Source of the DNA: Amycolatopsis alba DSM 44262
GTDB lineage: Bacteria; Actinomycetota; Actinomycetes; Mycobacteriales; Pseudonocardiaceae
Length of the DNA: 64,000 bases
Assembly (NCBI RefSeq): GCF_000384215.1
Contig: NZ_KB913032.1
Coordinates: 4,729,665-4,793,664, forward strand
Direction of reading: 5' to 3'
Shown here piece by piece: positions 43,670 through 51,042 of the stretch. Under the pieces are notes generated by a model that saw only the letters and a list, made by a program, of their open reading frames with translations, ran no database searches and was not told the DNA's origin. Position 1 is the stretch's first letter. The number at the start of each line of letters is the position of its first letter. The translations under genes were made by a program, and so were the position numbers.

Positions 43670-44127
43670 GCAGCCTTGGGCGTTGACTCGGCAGCGCCCG
43701 ACGTCCGCGACGACTTCGACGCCCCACCCGAAGCCGCAGCCTTGAAGCCGGTCGCGCGGAACATGTAGGACTGGTACTTGAACTCGCCCTGACCAGCCAC
43801 CTTCGGCTCAGCCGTCAGGCCCTCCAGTTCGATCGGCCGCATACCCGGCAGCACCTCGGACGTGGTCGGCACGGGCTGCACGTCGGCCAGCAGCGTGATC
43901 TCGAAAGACGCGCGCTTGGCCTTGACCTCGTCGGGGTCGGTCACGGTGACCTTCCACTGACGCTTGCCCGTCACCTCGTCGACCCGCTGACGCGCCGGGC
44001 GACCCGCGGCCCGGTCCTCTCGCGACTGGTACTCGTTGTCCGGCGAGACCTCACCGACCATGACCAAGCCCTGGCCGAAAGCGTCGTCGAAATCGATGGG
44101 GAACCGGAAACCCTTGTAGATAGCCAT
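43666..44127 (-). CDS. Pra-like AICE replication/integration activator
   Basis: 153 residues. FPIDFDDAFGQGLVMVGEVS, a central RQWKVTVTDPDEVKAKRASF block and FKYQSYMFRATGFKAAASGG resemble AICE proteins annotated as plasmid replication, integration and excision activators, after pSAM2 Pra (from memory). In pSAM2 Pra switches on repSA, xis and int. It heads the backbone operon here. The family link is moderate and the regulatory role is inferred. Confidence 0.6.
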   Translation of the reverse strand: MAIYKGFRFPIDFDDAFGQGLVMVGEVSPDNEYQSREDRAAGRPARQRVDEVTGKRQWKVTVTDPDEVKAKRASFEITLLADVQPVPTTSEVLPGMRPIELEGLTAEPKVAGQGEFKYQSYMFRATGFKAAASGGASKSSRTSGAAESTPKAA

Positions 44128-44149
44128 TTTTGCTCCTAGGTGCGTGTGA

Positions 44150-44446
44150 TCAGTCTTTTTTGCGCGTGACGGCGTCGTCGGTAGCGTCGGACCATTGGTC
44201 GTGGAAGGAGGAGGAATGCGAGCGCGTGCGGTGCTGGGTTTCGCACCACTCGCTGAACTCGCTGGCAGCGGTCGCGAGACTCTGCGCGAACCGTGCGGTG
44301 TCCATCAGGCCGCCGATACGGGCGGGCACCTGGACGATGAAGGAGGTCTCTTCGCTTCCGGCGACGAGCTGACGAACGCCAGGAGAGGGTGAAACCACCG
44401 CCGCGCCGTAGCCGACGAGGGGCTGAATCACCACGTGAATGCCCAT
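44150..44446 (-). CDS. Hypothetical AICE protein
   Basis: 98 residues from ATG 44446 with GGGAGAG upstream; longer upstream frames are disfavoured. VVIQPLVGYGAAVVSPSPGV and MDTARFAQSLATAASEFSEW suggest a small soluble alpha/beta protein. The tail is Ser/Arg-rich. No family is recognised. It lies 22 bases before the Pra-like gene, probably in the same transcript. Confidence 0.55.
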   Translation of the reverse strand: MGIHVVIQPLVGYGAAVVSPSPGVRQLVAGSEETSFIVQVPARIGGLMDTARFAQSLATAASEFSEWCETQHRTRSHSSSFHDQWSDATDDAVTRKKD

Positions 44447-44551
44447 GTGTGCTCTCCCGATGTCTCGGTCTCGGCGAGCCCGGTCGGGCGCGCTGGACAC
44501 AGGAGACACCCAGTGAGGAGCCTCACCCCGGACAAACTGTCCGGGTAGGGA

Positions 44552-45112
44552 CTAGCGGGGGAGCGGAACGGCCTCGTTCACCGCGGAAAGCACCGCTGAC
44601 CAGGGCAGTTCTCGGCCCGGAGCGCTCCGCGGTTCGTGCAGCGGCCACACGTCGTCCCCGTACACGAGCCGCACGCCAGCTCGCCGCAACGCGTCGATGT
44701 GGGTTTCCCAGGACGGGTGACGAGCGTGCGCGGCGTTCACGCGCGGGAAGACGATGACTGGCAGGTTCAGGGTTCCGATGGCCTCGTTGACCTGCGTCAG
44801 GGCTTGATTGTCGGCGATGCCCATCGCGAGTTTGGCGACCATGTTCGCCGAGGCGGGCGCGACCAGGTAGCAGTCCGGGGCCGGATGCGGGCTGGTTTCG
44901 GCCGGCGAGCGCGGCTCGACCCGGACCGGGAACCCGGTGGCCTCCTCGATCTCGGCGCGACCGCCGTTCTCGTCCAGCCAGCGCCCCGCCGTCGGGGTCA
45001 ACGTCACCGCGACCGTCCAGCCATCCTCTTGGAGAGGCCGGATCACGCGCGGTAGAAGGTCCTCAACACCACCAGCACCCGAGCCGACCAGGCCCAGAAC
45101 ACGCGACGCCAC
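44552..45112 (-). CDS. Flavoprotein (phosphopantothenoylcysteine decarboxylase-like fold)
   Basis: 186 residues. VLGLVGSGAGGVEDLLPRVI is the FMN-phosphate loop of the homo-oligomeric flavin-containing cysteine decarboxylase (HFCD) family. DCYLVAPASANMVAKLAMGI is its PASANT-like motif (PASAN present), and ADNQALTQVNEAI follows. The family includes EpiD/MrsD and Dfp decarboxylases. AICEs often carry it next to an XRE regulator, as here with a five-base gap. The substrate is unknown; no precursor peptide gene was seen. Confidence 0.8.
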   Translation of the reverse strand: MASRVLGLVGSGAGGVEDLLPRVIRPLQEDGWTVAVTLTPTAGRWLDENGGRAEIEEATGFPVRVEPRSPAETSPHPAPDCYLVAPASANMVAKLAMGIADNQALTQVNEAIGTLNLPVIVFPRVNAAHARHPSWETHIDALRRAGVRLVYGDDVWPLHEPRSAPGRELPWSAVLSAVNEAVPLPR

Positions 45113-45117
45113 CCGAC

Positions 45118-46356
45118 CTACCTCACCGCGCCGCAGCGCTCAGCCAACGCCAACAAGGGCGAGGACTTCTTACCAGCCGTCGCCGGGGCACGGCGATACA
45201 TCGACCGCACGACCTCCCGCACGGCTGTGCTGTGCCGGACGATCCCCGGAGCCTTCTGCTCCGCCGTCAGCAGCGCCGACAACGCCTCATCATCCTTCGC
45301 GACCAGGCTCAACGCCCGCGCGAAGTCGATCAGATGCGTGACCTGCCGTTCCACCGGCAGGTGGTCCACGCTGATCCTCGGAGCCGACTCGATCACCTGC
45401 GAAATGTCGCCCAGATCCAGGGCCGCCGACAGCCGGTGAAGCTCGACGTTGGCCGGGCCGAACCCGGTCTGCCAGTGGTTGGCGTCCACGCCGAGCTGAT
45501 CAGCCGCCCGTCCCGCGTGAGACAGCAGCTCGTTGGCCGTCGACCGGTCCTGTTGCCGAGCAGCGGCGACGGCCGTCCGCAGGTAGAGCATGCCGTAGAG
45601 ACTCAGCGCGGACGGGTCACCGTCGCGCATCCTCGGGACCAGCCACTTCGCGGCCACGTCGCCCAGCTCAAGCGCGTCATCGAACCGGCCAACCGCCAGC
45701 AGCGCATGCGTGCCCGACCGGGCAGCCGAGGCCAGCACCAGCGGATCATCCGCTTCGTCGGCCGCCTGCATGGCGCGTTCCGCCGCGATCCACGCCAAGT
45801 CAGCCTCACCGATCTTGCTCAGCGTCGTCGCTGCCAGGTGGTGAACGCGGGCCGACACCGCCGCACAGGCCCGCCGGTAGGCCGCATCATCGGCCGAGGC
45901 GGACTCCATGCCCTGGCTGGTCTTGATCAGGCCCGGCAGCGCGGCCACGACACGGCCGAGGTCGCCCTTCTGATAGCTGGACCAGGCACCTTCCACCAGT
46001 TGAGCCACCGGGGCCGGGTCGATGTACTCCGGCGACATGGCCGAGGAGAACAGGGTGCGGGACAGGCGCCTCGGTGCCATCAGGGCGTCACGGATGGCCG
46101 GGACGTCGTCGTTCTTGTCCTCGTCCTCCATGAGCACCGGTTCGCCGAGGAGGTCTCCCAGCGTCACACGCAGGCCCCGCGCCACGTCGGCGAGTACATC
46201 CAGGCGCCGGATCTCGCGTTCACCGCGCTCGATCTTGCTCAGCCAGTCCTCAGTACGACCCACCAAGTCAGCAAGGACCGCCTGCGACAGACCACGCCGC
46301 CGCCGGTAGAAGGCAATACGCTCCCCGATGCTGAGCTGATCACCCGCACCACGCAT
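45118..46356 (-). CDS. XRE family regulator with TPR-like sensor region
   Basis: 412 residues from ATG 46356. The N-terminal helix-turn-helix is IAFYRRRRGLSQAVLADLVG with TEDWLSKIERGEREIRRLDV. Residues 120-400 form helical repeats resembling TPR peptide-binding regulators. Such proteins often control AICE excision and transfer in response to small signals. TTGGCCAA lies about 20 bases upstream of the start and could be an autoregulatory site. It is co-transcribed with the flavoprotein gene. Confidence 0.88.
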   Translation of the reverse strand: MRGAGDQLSIGERIAFYRRRRGLSQAVLADLVGRTEDWLSKIERGEREIRRLDVLADVARGLRVTLGDLLGEPVLMEDEDKNDDVPAIRDALMAPRRLSRTLFSSAMSPEYIDPAPVAQLVEGAWSSYQKGDLGRVVAALPGLIKTSQGMESASADDAAYRRACAAVSARVHHLAATTLSKIGEADLAWIAAERAMQAADEADDPLVLASAARSGTHALLAVGRFDDALELGDVAAKWLVPRMRDGDPSALSLYGMLYLRTAVAAARQQDRSTANELLSHAGRAADQLGVDANHWQTGFGPANVELHRLSAALDLGDISQVIESAPRISVDHLPVERQVTHLIDFARALSLVAKDDEALSALLTAEQKAPGIVRHSTAVREVVRSMYRRAPATAGKKSSPLLALAERCGAVR

Positions 46357-46424
46357 GCCTTCAGGCTAACAGTGTTGGCCAACCGTTGCGCCCGCGTTTC
46401 CAGCGACAGCCATTTCATGCCTCG

Positions 46425-47504
46425 CTAGTCGCTATTCTTGACTAGTGGTTCGACCTCCAAAAGATGGGTCCAAGCTGCCTCAATGTGAGCCTCGGTGAAC
46501 AAGCGACCTTTGCGTGATGTCCATTCTTGTATCGCGCGCCAAGCTGTTTGAGGATCGTTTGCGCCCATCTGTGTCTTAGTCCAATGAGTGCTCGCAAGAA
46601 GCTCGATAGCGTATGGACCTTCGAACCCGCGGATAATTTCCATTACGGGCTCAACAATTTGGCCGTGGACATCCTTCTCGCTAGCGAAGCGGCGAAGGTA
46701 CTCCTCCGCTTCGCTAATTCCTTCCTTGGTTGGGCTTATGGGGTCAAGGTTCTGGACCGGCGCTGTACCATCGCCTAGACCGCTAGTAAAAGTGCCCTCC
46801 ATGCCCTGGACGAGATGGCGAACTTGCTCGCTATATGGCCCGTAGAATCCGCGATCGAAACGCAGGCGAAGCTGCGGCATTACAAGATGGGCAAAATACA
46901 TCAATTTTTGGATTTCGAGGTGGGAGGCACCCGAAAAGTCCTCCCAGGGTTCAACTTCAAGCCTTACGTGCGTATACCTTCTGATTAGTTCGATAAGGGT
47001 TGCTCTTCCCCAGGTCATCTTTACTGGATCTGGCGCGAGGTTTCGGGCGGCATTGGATGGCGTAAACAGTACAACTTTAGTATCAGGTAAAGCTGACAGT
47101 TTCTCGTAGATAAGAGGCTCTACCTCTTCCCAGGGGAGCCCGCCATTTCCTGCTCCGAGAGGGGGGATGGCGATAGATTGGATACCGCGGTCCTTGATTA
47201 CCTTGATTAGGTCGTTAAGTCCTTCGCTGATATCTCTCAGTTTGGACCGTGACTTCCAGTGATCTTTCGTGGGGAAGTTGACTATAAAGCGAGGGCCGGT
47301 GATCGAATGAAGTTCAACCACGTACATTTTCCCAAGTTGAACTTCATGCACCTTGCACGCTTTAGCGTAACTCTCGAAGTTGTCGGGGTATCGACGCTTG
47401 AACTGAAGGGCAATTCCTTTGCCCATCACGCCGACGCAATTAACCGTGTTGACTAATGCGTCCACGTCGGAAGCAAGGAGGTCGCCTGTTCCATTGACAA
47501 TCAT
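46425..47504 (-). CDS. darG: DarG antitoxin: macrodomain DNA ADP-ribosylglycohydrolase
   Basis: 359 residues from ATG 47504 (AAGGGA upstream). Residues 1-150 are a DarG-type macrodomain: IVNGTGDLLASDVDALVNTV, GKGIALQFKRRYP, then FIVNFPTKDHWK with Lys80 (the position of the catalytic lysine in Thermus DarG), and PPLGAGNGGLPW. Residues 165-359 form the C-terminal domain that binds and blocks DarT. It reverses thymidine ADP-ribosylation of DNA. It is 10 bases after darT in the same operon. GC content is clearly below the flanks, so it was acquired separately from the backbone. Confidence 0.9.
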   Translation of the reverse strand: MIVNGTGDLLASDVDALVNTVNCVGVMGKGIALQFKRRYPDNFESYAKACKVHEVQLGKMYVVELHSITGPRFIVNFPTKDHWKSRSKLRDISEGLNDLIKVIKDRGIQSIAIPPLGAGNGGLPWEEVEPLIYEKLSALPDTKVVLFTPSNAARNLAPDPVKMTWGRATLIELIRRYTHVRLEVEPWEDFSGASHLEIQKLMYFAHLVMPQLRLRFDRGFYGPYSEQVRHLVQGMEGTFTSGLGDGTAPVQNLDPISPTKEGISEAEEYLRRFASEKDVHGQIVEPVMEIIRGFEGPYAIELLASTHWTKTQMGANDPQTAWRAIQEWTSRKGRLFTEAHIEAAWTHLLEVEPLVKNSD

Positions 47505-47514
47505 TTGTAGTCCC

Positions 47515-48210
47515 TTAGTTGTAGTAGAAGCTTGGCAGCACGTGATACTCCCGCACGCCACCGACAGAAGTGAGTCGGTCGCGAGCCTTGTCCAGCGTGA
47601 CCTGCGTCTTAGCTACGACATGGGTGATCATCTCAAGAGGGACTGTGTCGAGTACCAGGACCTCGGCCGCTCGCCTGCTGGGCCGGTTTTGGTCATCGGG
47701 AGTCTTGCCCCACCACTTCTGGCAAAGTAAGTCGTAGTCAACAAGTTGTCCGATGTTGTCCACCTTCCGACTGAATTCTACGATAGTGCAGGCTGCATTG
47801 GAGTCACTCGCGCACCATGTTACTCCCGAGTCTTCAATTGCGCCAATCGAAAGGCCTAGAAATACGAGATCGGTGTCGCCTCCGCTGTAGTTATCGTGGC
47901 CTCGGGTAACGGTGAATAGCATGGGTGACCTGGCGGCAATATAGAACGGAACGTGATCCGCTACTGACTTCCTTGCTGGATATTGGTCGTCCGGCGCGAC
48001 CATCAAGTGGCGTCGCCGCTCTTTGACGCCATGAAGTGCGACGCTTACGGCGGGTAGCTTTCTCTCCGGGCAGAGAAGGTGGCCTTCCTTGACTATTGGT
48101 TCCAGGTTTTCAAGGTGAGTGAAGTGCCATACCAGCCAGTCGCGAGGCTGCTCGCGCTGAGGCCCGGCAGAGCTTGCCGAAGCGAAGCCTGAGTCGGGAA
48201 AGTACTTCAT
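47515..48210 (-). CDS. darT: DarT toxin: DNA thymidine ADP-ribosyltransferase
   Basis: 231 residues. WLVWHFTHLENLEPIVKEGH is the NAD-binding His motif of DarT (DUF4433). VPFYIAARSPMLFTVTRG is the ARTT-loop region, and Glu183 in SRRAAEVLVLD corresponds to the catalytic Glu. The ending VREYHVLPSFYYN matches the typical W/Y-rich DarT terminus. It ADP-ribosylates thymidines in single-stranded DNA with NAD+ and blocks replication; DarTG systems act against phages. The length is normal and the gene complete. As first gene of the pair it precedes its antidote. Low GC marks it as cargo. Confidence 0.9.
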   Translation of the reverse strand: MKYFPDSGFASASSAGPQREQPRDWLVWHFTHLENLEPIVKEGHLLCPERKLPAVSVALHGVKERRRHLMVAPDDQYPARKSVADHVPFYIAARSPMLFTVTRGHDNYSGGDTDLVFLGLSIGAIEDSGVTWCASDSNAACTIVEFSRKVDNIGQLVDYDLLCQKWWGKTPDDQNRPSRRAAEVLVLDTVPLEMITHVVAKTQVTLDKARDRLTSVGGVREYHVLPSFYYN

Positions 48211-49041
48211 ACAGTGACCGCCTGTCCGAGGAAGGAGAGATGCGATTCTAAGGCGTGCTCCTCGGTCGGGTCGATTGGTCCGGTATGGGTTGCTGATCTG
48301 ATGTGCACATAGTTCTGGTCGAGGCTGGGCTTCAAGCCTGCCGAACTTGGCTCTATGGGATCAAGGCGCCGCCGTCGGCGGCGCGCACGTCACCACCCGT
48401 ACGGCGGGCTCCGCCCCATGCGACACGGACGGCCTGCCGCTCCGCTCCGGCCGCCGGTCGCGGCGAGCCCGCCGAAGAGCAGCACCGTGCAGCGCGCCGC
48501 CGCCGACGGAGACCCACGGAGCACTCCGGCTAGATCTCCCGACTCGCCCAGCCGACGCGCAGTGGTCACCAGGAGGTCCCTCGCTTCTCAGCGTCTAACA
48601 CCGGCCCGCCCGCATCAAGGCGGGAAAGCGTGCCTTGACGCGACCGACCCGGCGCTAGGGATGGCGGGGGCGAGGGAAGCGGGGAGAAGAGGCACGGGCA
48701 GGTCGGGCGCTGAAAATCCGTCGAGGGCCAGCGGGCATTGCGCCATACTTCGGACAGTCCCCTTCAACAGGCGCGCGGGGCGCCCGAGGCGAAAGCCGAA
48801 CCGGCGAGGGTAAGCAGCGATATGGGGGATTTCGCATGCGTGGTGCACGACCGGCACCTGCGAGTCCCTGCCGGACCCGTAATCGTCGGCAGCCATGCCA
48901 AAGTCCCGACGTGAGCCAGGCCGTCTACAGGCCGTCAGACGTCGGGTAGGGCCAAGATCCACCGAGAACTGTCGAGAGACGTTTCAGCAGCTCAGAGGCC
49001 GTTTTCAGGCAAGATCGCCAGGAGGGCCGAAACCGGCCGAG
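48211..49041. other. Non-coding right end of the AICE
   Basis: 831 bp with no convincing gene; short frames here have skewed Arg/Pro/Ala composition and no ribosome sites. It contains a strong hairpin GCGCCGCC-GTC-GGCGGCGC (48366-48384), a weaker dyad around 48610-48645 (CATCAAGGCGGG/CCTTGACGCG) and the arm-site motifs near 48917. Such a region is a candidate for the replication origin or transfer locus (clt), but I cannot assign either. Confidence 0.5.
48917..48936 (+). promoter_or_regulatory. Candidate integrase arm-type sites, right end
   Basis: CAGGCCGTC occurs at 48917 and 48928, 11 bp apart and in the same orientation as the copies near attL. AGAGGCCGTT around 48993 is a weaker relative. 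In the excised circle these would flank the attP core on the side opposite the left-end copies. Confidence 0.45.
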
Positions 49042-49118
49042 AGATCACGCAGATCTACGAAGGCACCAACCAGATCCAGCGCATGGTCATGGCGCGCGCC
49101 CTGCTCAAGGGCTGATTT
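49042..49118 (+). repeat. attR: 77-bp copy of the acyl-CoA dehydrogenase 3' end
   Basis: Exact duplicate of 36319-36395, including the gene's stop codon, but with unrelated sequence upstream. It is the displaced original 3' end of the host gene. The host terminator hairpin begins eight bases further on. Confidence 0.95.
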
Positions 49119-49125
49119 CTGCGGA

Positions 49126-49182
49126 AGTACATGAAGGCCCCCTTCCTTGCGCCTGGCGCAAGGAAGGGGGCCTTCATGTACT
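49126..49182. terminator. 27-bp hairpin, original terminator of the dehydrogenase gene
   Basis: Perfect 27-bp arms at 49126-49152 and 49156-49182 with the three-base loop CTG. The core TGAAGGCCCCCTTCC is close to that of the palindrome at 21929-21983. Before integration it followed the dehydrogenase stop by about 10 bases; it is now 12.7 kb away. Confidence 0.8.
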
Positions 49183-49200
49183 CAGGGCCTGCGCAAGTAG

Positions 49201-49410
49201 GTGACGAAGTGCGGGCCGCTGTCGCGTGATCGGACGGCGAAGACGCGTGGCTGGATGGCGAACTCGCGTGATTGGGCGGCGAACACGTGTGATTGGGCGC
49301 GGAACACGTCGGTGGCCGGATTCGCCGCGTGTCGTCCGTCTGATCACGTGAGTTCGCCGTTCAATCACGTGAGTTCGGTCCCCAATCACGTGAGTTCGCC
49401 TTCCGAACAC
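49201..49410. repeat. Cluster of CACGTGA-type degenerate repeats
   Basis: The cluster holds about eight units of a 10-20 bp motif. The left group reads AACTCGCGTGATTGGG-like and the right group CCAATCACGTGAGTTCG-like, in opposite orientation. GAACTCGCGTGATTGGG (49260-49276) and CCCAATCACGTGAGTTC (49381-49397) are inverted with one mismatch. It is the same family as 9427-9527. Together with the hairpin at 49126 it fills the 390-bp gap before the next gene; nothing else is seen there. Confidence 0.7.
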
Positions 49411-49511
49411 GCGGAACCGCCGCTTGGCGGCGGGATGGGGCTGCAGGCAGGTGACCAAAAGCGCGTGTGAGGTCGGGCCTCGGTGAGATGCTTCACGGAA
49501 GTACGGCGATC

Positions 49512-49967
49512 ATGGACGCGCGGTGTCACTCTCGAAGGATGTTCTGGTTCGCTCCGGTGTCGTGGACACCGCACGACGAGGCCGAGCTGATCGCCGGCTG
49601 GCGGTTGTGGCTCGAACTCGGGGATCGCATGTGGCCGTCCGCCGCGTGGGACGGGACGGCGGCCGACGTCGTCAGGCCGCTGCGTGAGCTGGTCGCGGCG
49701 TGTGACGAGATCGAGACGGGTTATCGCGACGCCGTCGACGAGCCGTCGGAGGAGTTCATCCGGATCGTCCAGTTCCTCGTGTGGACCGTCAGCACGGTGA
49801 TCGAGCTGTGGGCCGACGACGAGGTCCCGCTCGACGCGGAGCGCATCGCGTTGCTGCACGCGGATCTTGCCGGGTTCGCCGAGCAGGCCGAGCGGGTCCT
49901 CGAACTGCTCGCCGTCAGTGGGGGCTGGACGGGCCTCGCCGGGGAGCGTCGACGGACGGATCGTTGA
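49512..49967 (+). CDS. Hypothetical protein
   Basis: 151 residues from ATG 49512; GTG 49467 and ATG 49539 are alternative starts and none has an ideal ribosome site. The body is helical and acidic (DEAELIAGWRLWLELGDRMW; EFIRIVQFLVWTVSTVIELW), with Trp-rich amphipathic helices. It is probably a soluble helical bundle. No family is recognised. It overlaps the convergent gene by 53 bp. Confidence 0.6.
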   Translation: MDARCHSRRMFWFAPVSWTPHDEAELIAGWRLWLELGDRMWPSAAWDGTAADVVRPLRELVAACDEIETGYRDAVDEPSEEFIRIVQFLVWTVSTVIELWADDEVPLDAERIALLHADLAGFAEQAERVLELLAVSGGWTGLAGERRRTDR

Positions 49968-50370
49968 GCGAATCCGGTTTGTCGACCCACGCGAACCGCG
50001 AGCCCGCGAGATGGTCGTCCAGGGGACGGTCCAAGGAGAGCAGGGTCACCGGGGTGCCGAACGGGTCTTCGCCGGGAGCGATCTCGTAGCCGACCTCGAT
50101 CACCGACTCTTCCTTCTCCTCGGATTCGACTTCGTGCCTGGTGTTGCCGTCGTCGATCGACCACGTGCCGTTGACGGTGCGATGGAATTTCAGGGCGAGT
50201 CCGCCGGGGGTGAACGCCGCCCACGTGTAGCGCGACACCGTGAACTCGGTGCTCCAGCTCGACCAGTAGAGCCATCCGGAGCCGTCGCCGCGGAACGCCA
50301 GTTCGGCGGACTCGACATCGCTCGGGAACAGCTTGCGGTCCGACCAGAGGCCGATCAGACGTTCATCCAT
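49915..50370 (-). CDS. Hypothetical protein
   Basis: 151 residues from ATG 50370. It is beta-rich (ELAFRGDGSGWLYWSSWSTE; TWAAFTPGGLALKFHRTVNG) with alternating hydrophobic strands and an acidic loop (EVESEEKEESVIEVGYEI). There is no signal peptide. It looks like a small beta-barrel or sandwich protein of actinobacterial type. The function is unknown. Its end overlaps the gene to its left. Confidence 0.65.
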   Translation of the reverse strand: MDERLIGLWSDRKLFPSDVESAELAFRGDGSGWLYWSSWSTEFTVSRYTWAAFTPGGLALKFHRTVNGTWSIDDGNTRHEVESEEKEESVIEVGYEIAPGEDPFGTPVTLLSLDRPLDDHLAGSRFAWVDKPDSLNDPSVDAPRRGPSSPH

Positions 50371-50519
50371 CACATAGGAGATTGTGCCCGCCGCACGCTC
50401 GGTACAAACGGCGCCGTACGGGGGAATGACGCCCGCGACCTTCCACAGAGGACATGCCGCGGTTCCTGTCGGGTACCTGTCGATCACGCTCCGGAGGTGA
50501 CATCGGAGGCGCCCGGTGC

Positions 50520-50539
50520 CTTACCGTGATCCCGGTAAG
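50520..50539. promoter_or_regulatory. Dyad upstream of doxX-like gene
   Basis: CTTACCG (50520-50526) and CGGTAAG (50533-50539) form a perfect 7-bp dyad with a six-base spacer, 33 bases before the DoxX start. A repressor site is possible. Confidence 0.4.
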
Positions 50540-50572
50540 TTGAATATTCACCGACCAGAAAGCTGAGACCCG

Positions 50573-50998
50573 ATGTTCGCTCGTTTCAAGGATGTCGCCC
50601 TCCTGCTGGGCCGGATCGGTGTCGGTGTGGTCTTCCTCGCACACGGCCTGCAGAAGTGGGAAAACGGGATCGACGGCACCGCGAAGTTCTTCGAGCAGAC
50701 CGGAATCCCGCTGCCGACGCTCGCGGCGATCTTCGCGATCGCGGTGGAGATCGTCGGATCGATCTTGTTCATCGCCGGTTTCCTGACACCGCTGGTCGGC
50801 CTCGGCTTCGTCGTGGTCTCCGTCGGCGCGCTGCTCTCGGTGCACGTCGACAACGGGCTGACCGGACAGGGCGGTTACGAACTCGTCCTCGTCCTGGCGG
50901 TGGCAGGGCTCGCGCTCGGCTTCAACGCCGGCAAACTGTCGCTGGACCACGTGCTCTTCGGACGCAAGCGTGAGGCGAAGCAGCTTCAGGACGCCTGA
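50573..50998 (+). CDS. DoxX family membrane protein
   Basis: 141 residues with four membrane helices. LLLGRIGVGVVFLAHGLQKW is the DoxX opening, AAIFAIAVEIVGSILFIAGF the second helix, and GQGGYELVLVLAVAGLALGF the fourth. DoxX relatives in actinobacteria form membrane complexes with superoxide dismutase or thiosulfate-handling proteins, but no such partner is adjacent. It ends at a bidirectional hairpin. Confidence 0.88.
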   Translation: MFARFKDVALLLGRIGVGVVFLAHGLQKWENGIDGTAKFFEQTGIPLPTLAAIFAIAVEIVGSILFIAGFLTPLVGLGFVVVSVGALLSVHVDNGLTGQGGYELVLVLAVAGLALGFNAGKLSLDHVLFGRKREAKQLQDA

Positions 50999-50999
50999 C

Positions 51000-51034
51000 G
51001 GAATGGGCCGTTTCCTTCGGGAACGGCCCATTCC
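51000..51034. terminator. Bidirectional terminator hairpin
   Basis: A 16-bp stem with one mismatch (GGAATGGGCCGTTTCC at 51000-51015 pairs with 51019-51034) and a three-base loop lies between the convergent stops of the DoxX and TIGR03089 genes. Confidence 0.7.
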
Positions 51035-51042
51035 CGTCCCTG

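Larger units (their letters stand above)
36319..49118. mobile_element. Actinomycete integrative and conjugative element (AICE, pSAM2-like)
   Basis: About 12.7 kb bounded by perfect 77-bp direct repeats. It has all AICE core functions: tyrosine integrase, excisionase, rolling-circle RepSA and FtsK-like TraSA, plus a Pra-like protein, a flavoprotein, an XRE regulator and small hypotheticals. All recognised genes are on the minus strand. Cargo at the ends is of lower GC: darT-darG on the right and a membrane protein plus a 45-aa ORF on the left. Most known AICEs sit in tRNA genes; this one uses the 3' end of an acyl-CoA dehydrogenase gene. Every module appears intact, so it may be functional. 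Confidence 0.93.

Noticed and set aside
44552..46356. Lanthipeptide or other RiPP cluster based on the EpiD-like flavoprotein
   Set aside because: No precursor peptide, dehydratase or cyclase gene is present; the context is an AICE backbone.
48303..48533. Short plus-strand ORF in the AICE right end
   Set aside because: Arg/Pro/Ala-rich, no ribosome site, covers a hairpin; better read as non-coding.
49201..49410. CRISPR array
   Set aside because: Units are degenerate, very short, spaced irregularly and occur in both orientations; no cas genes.
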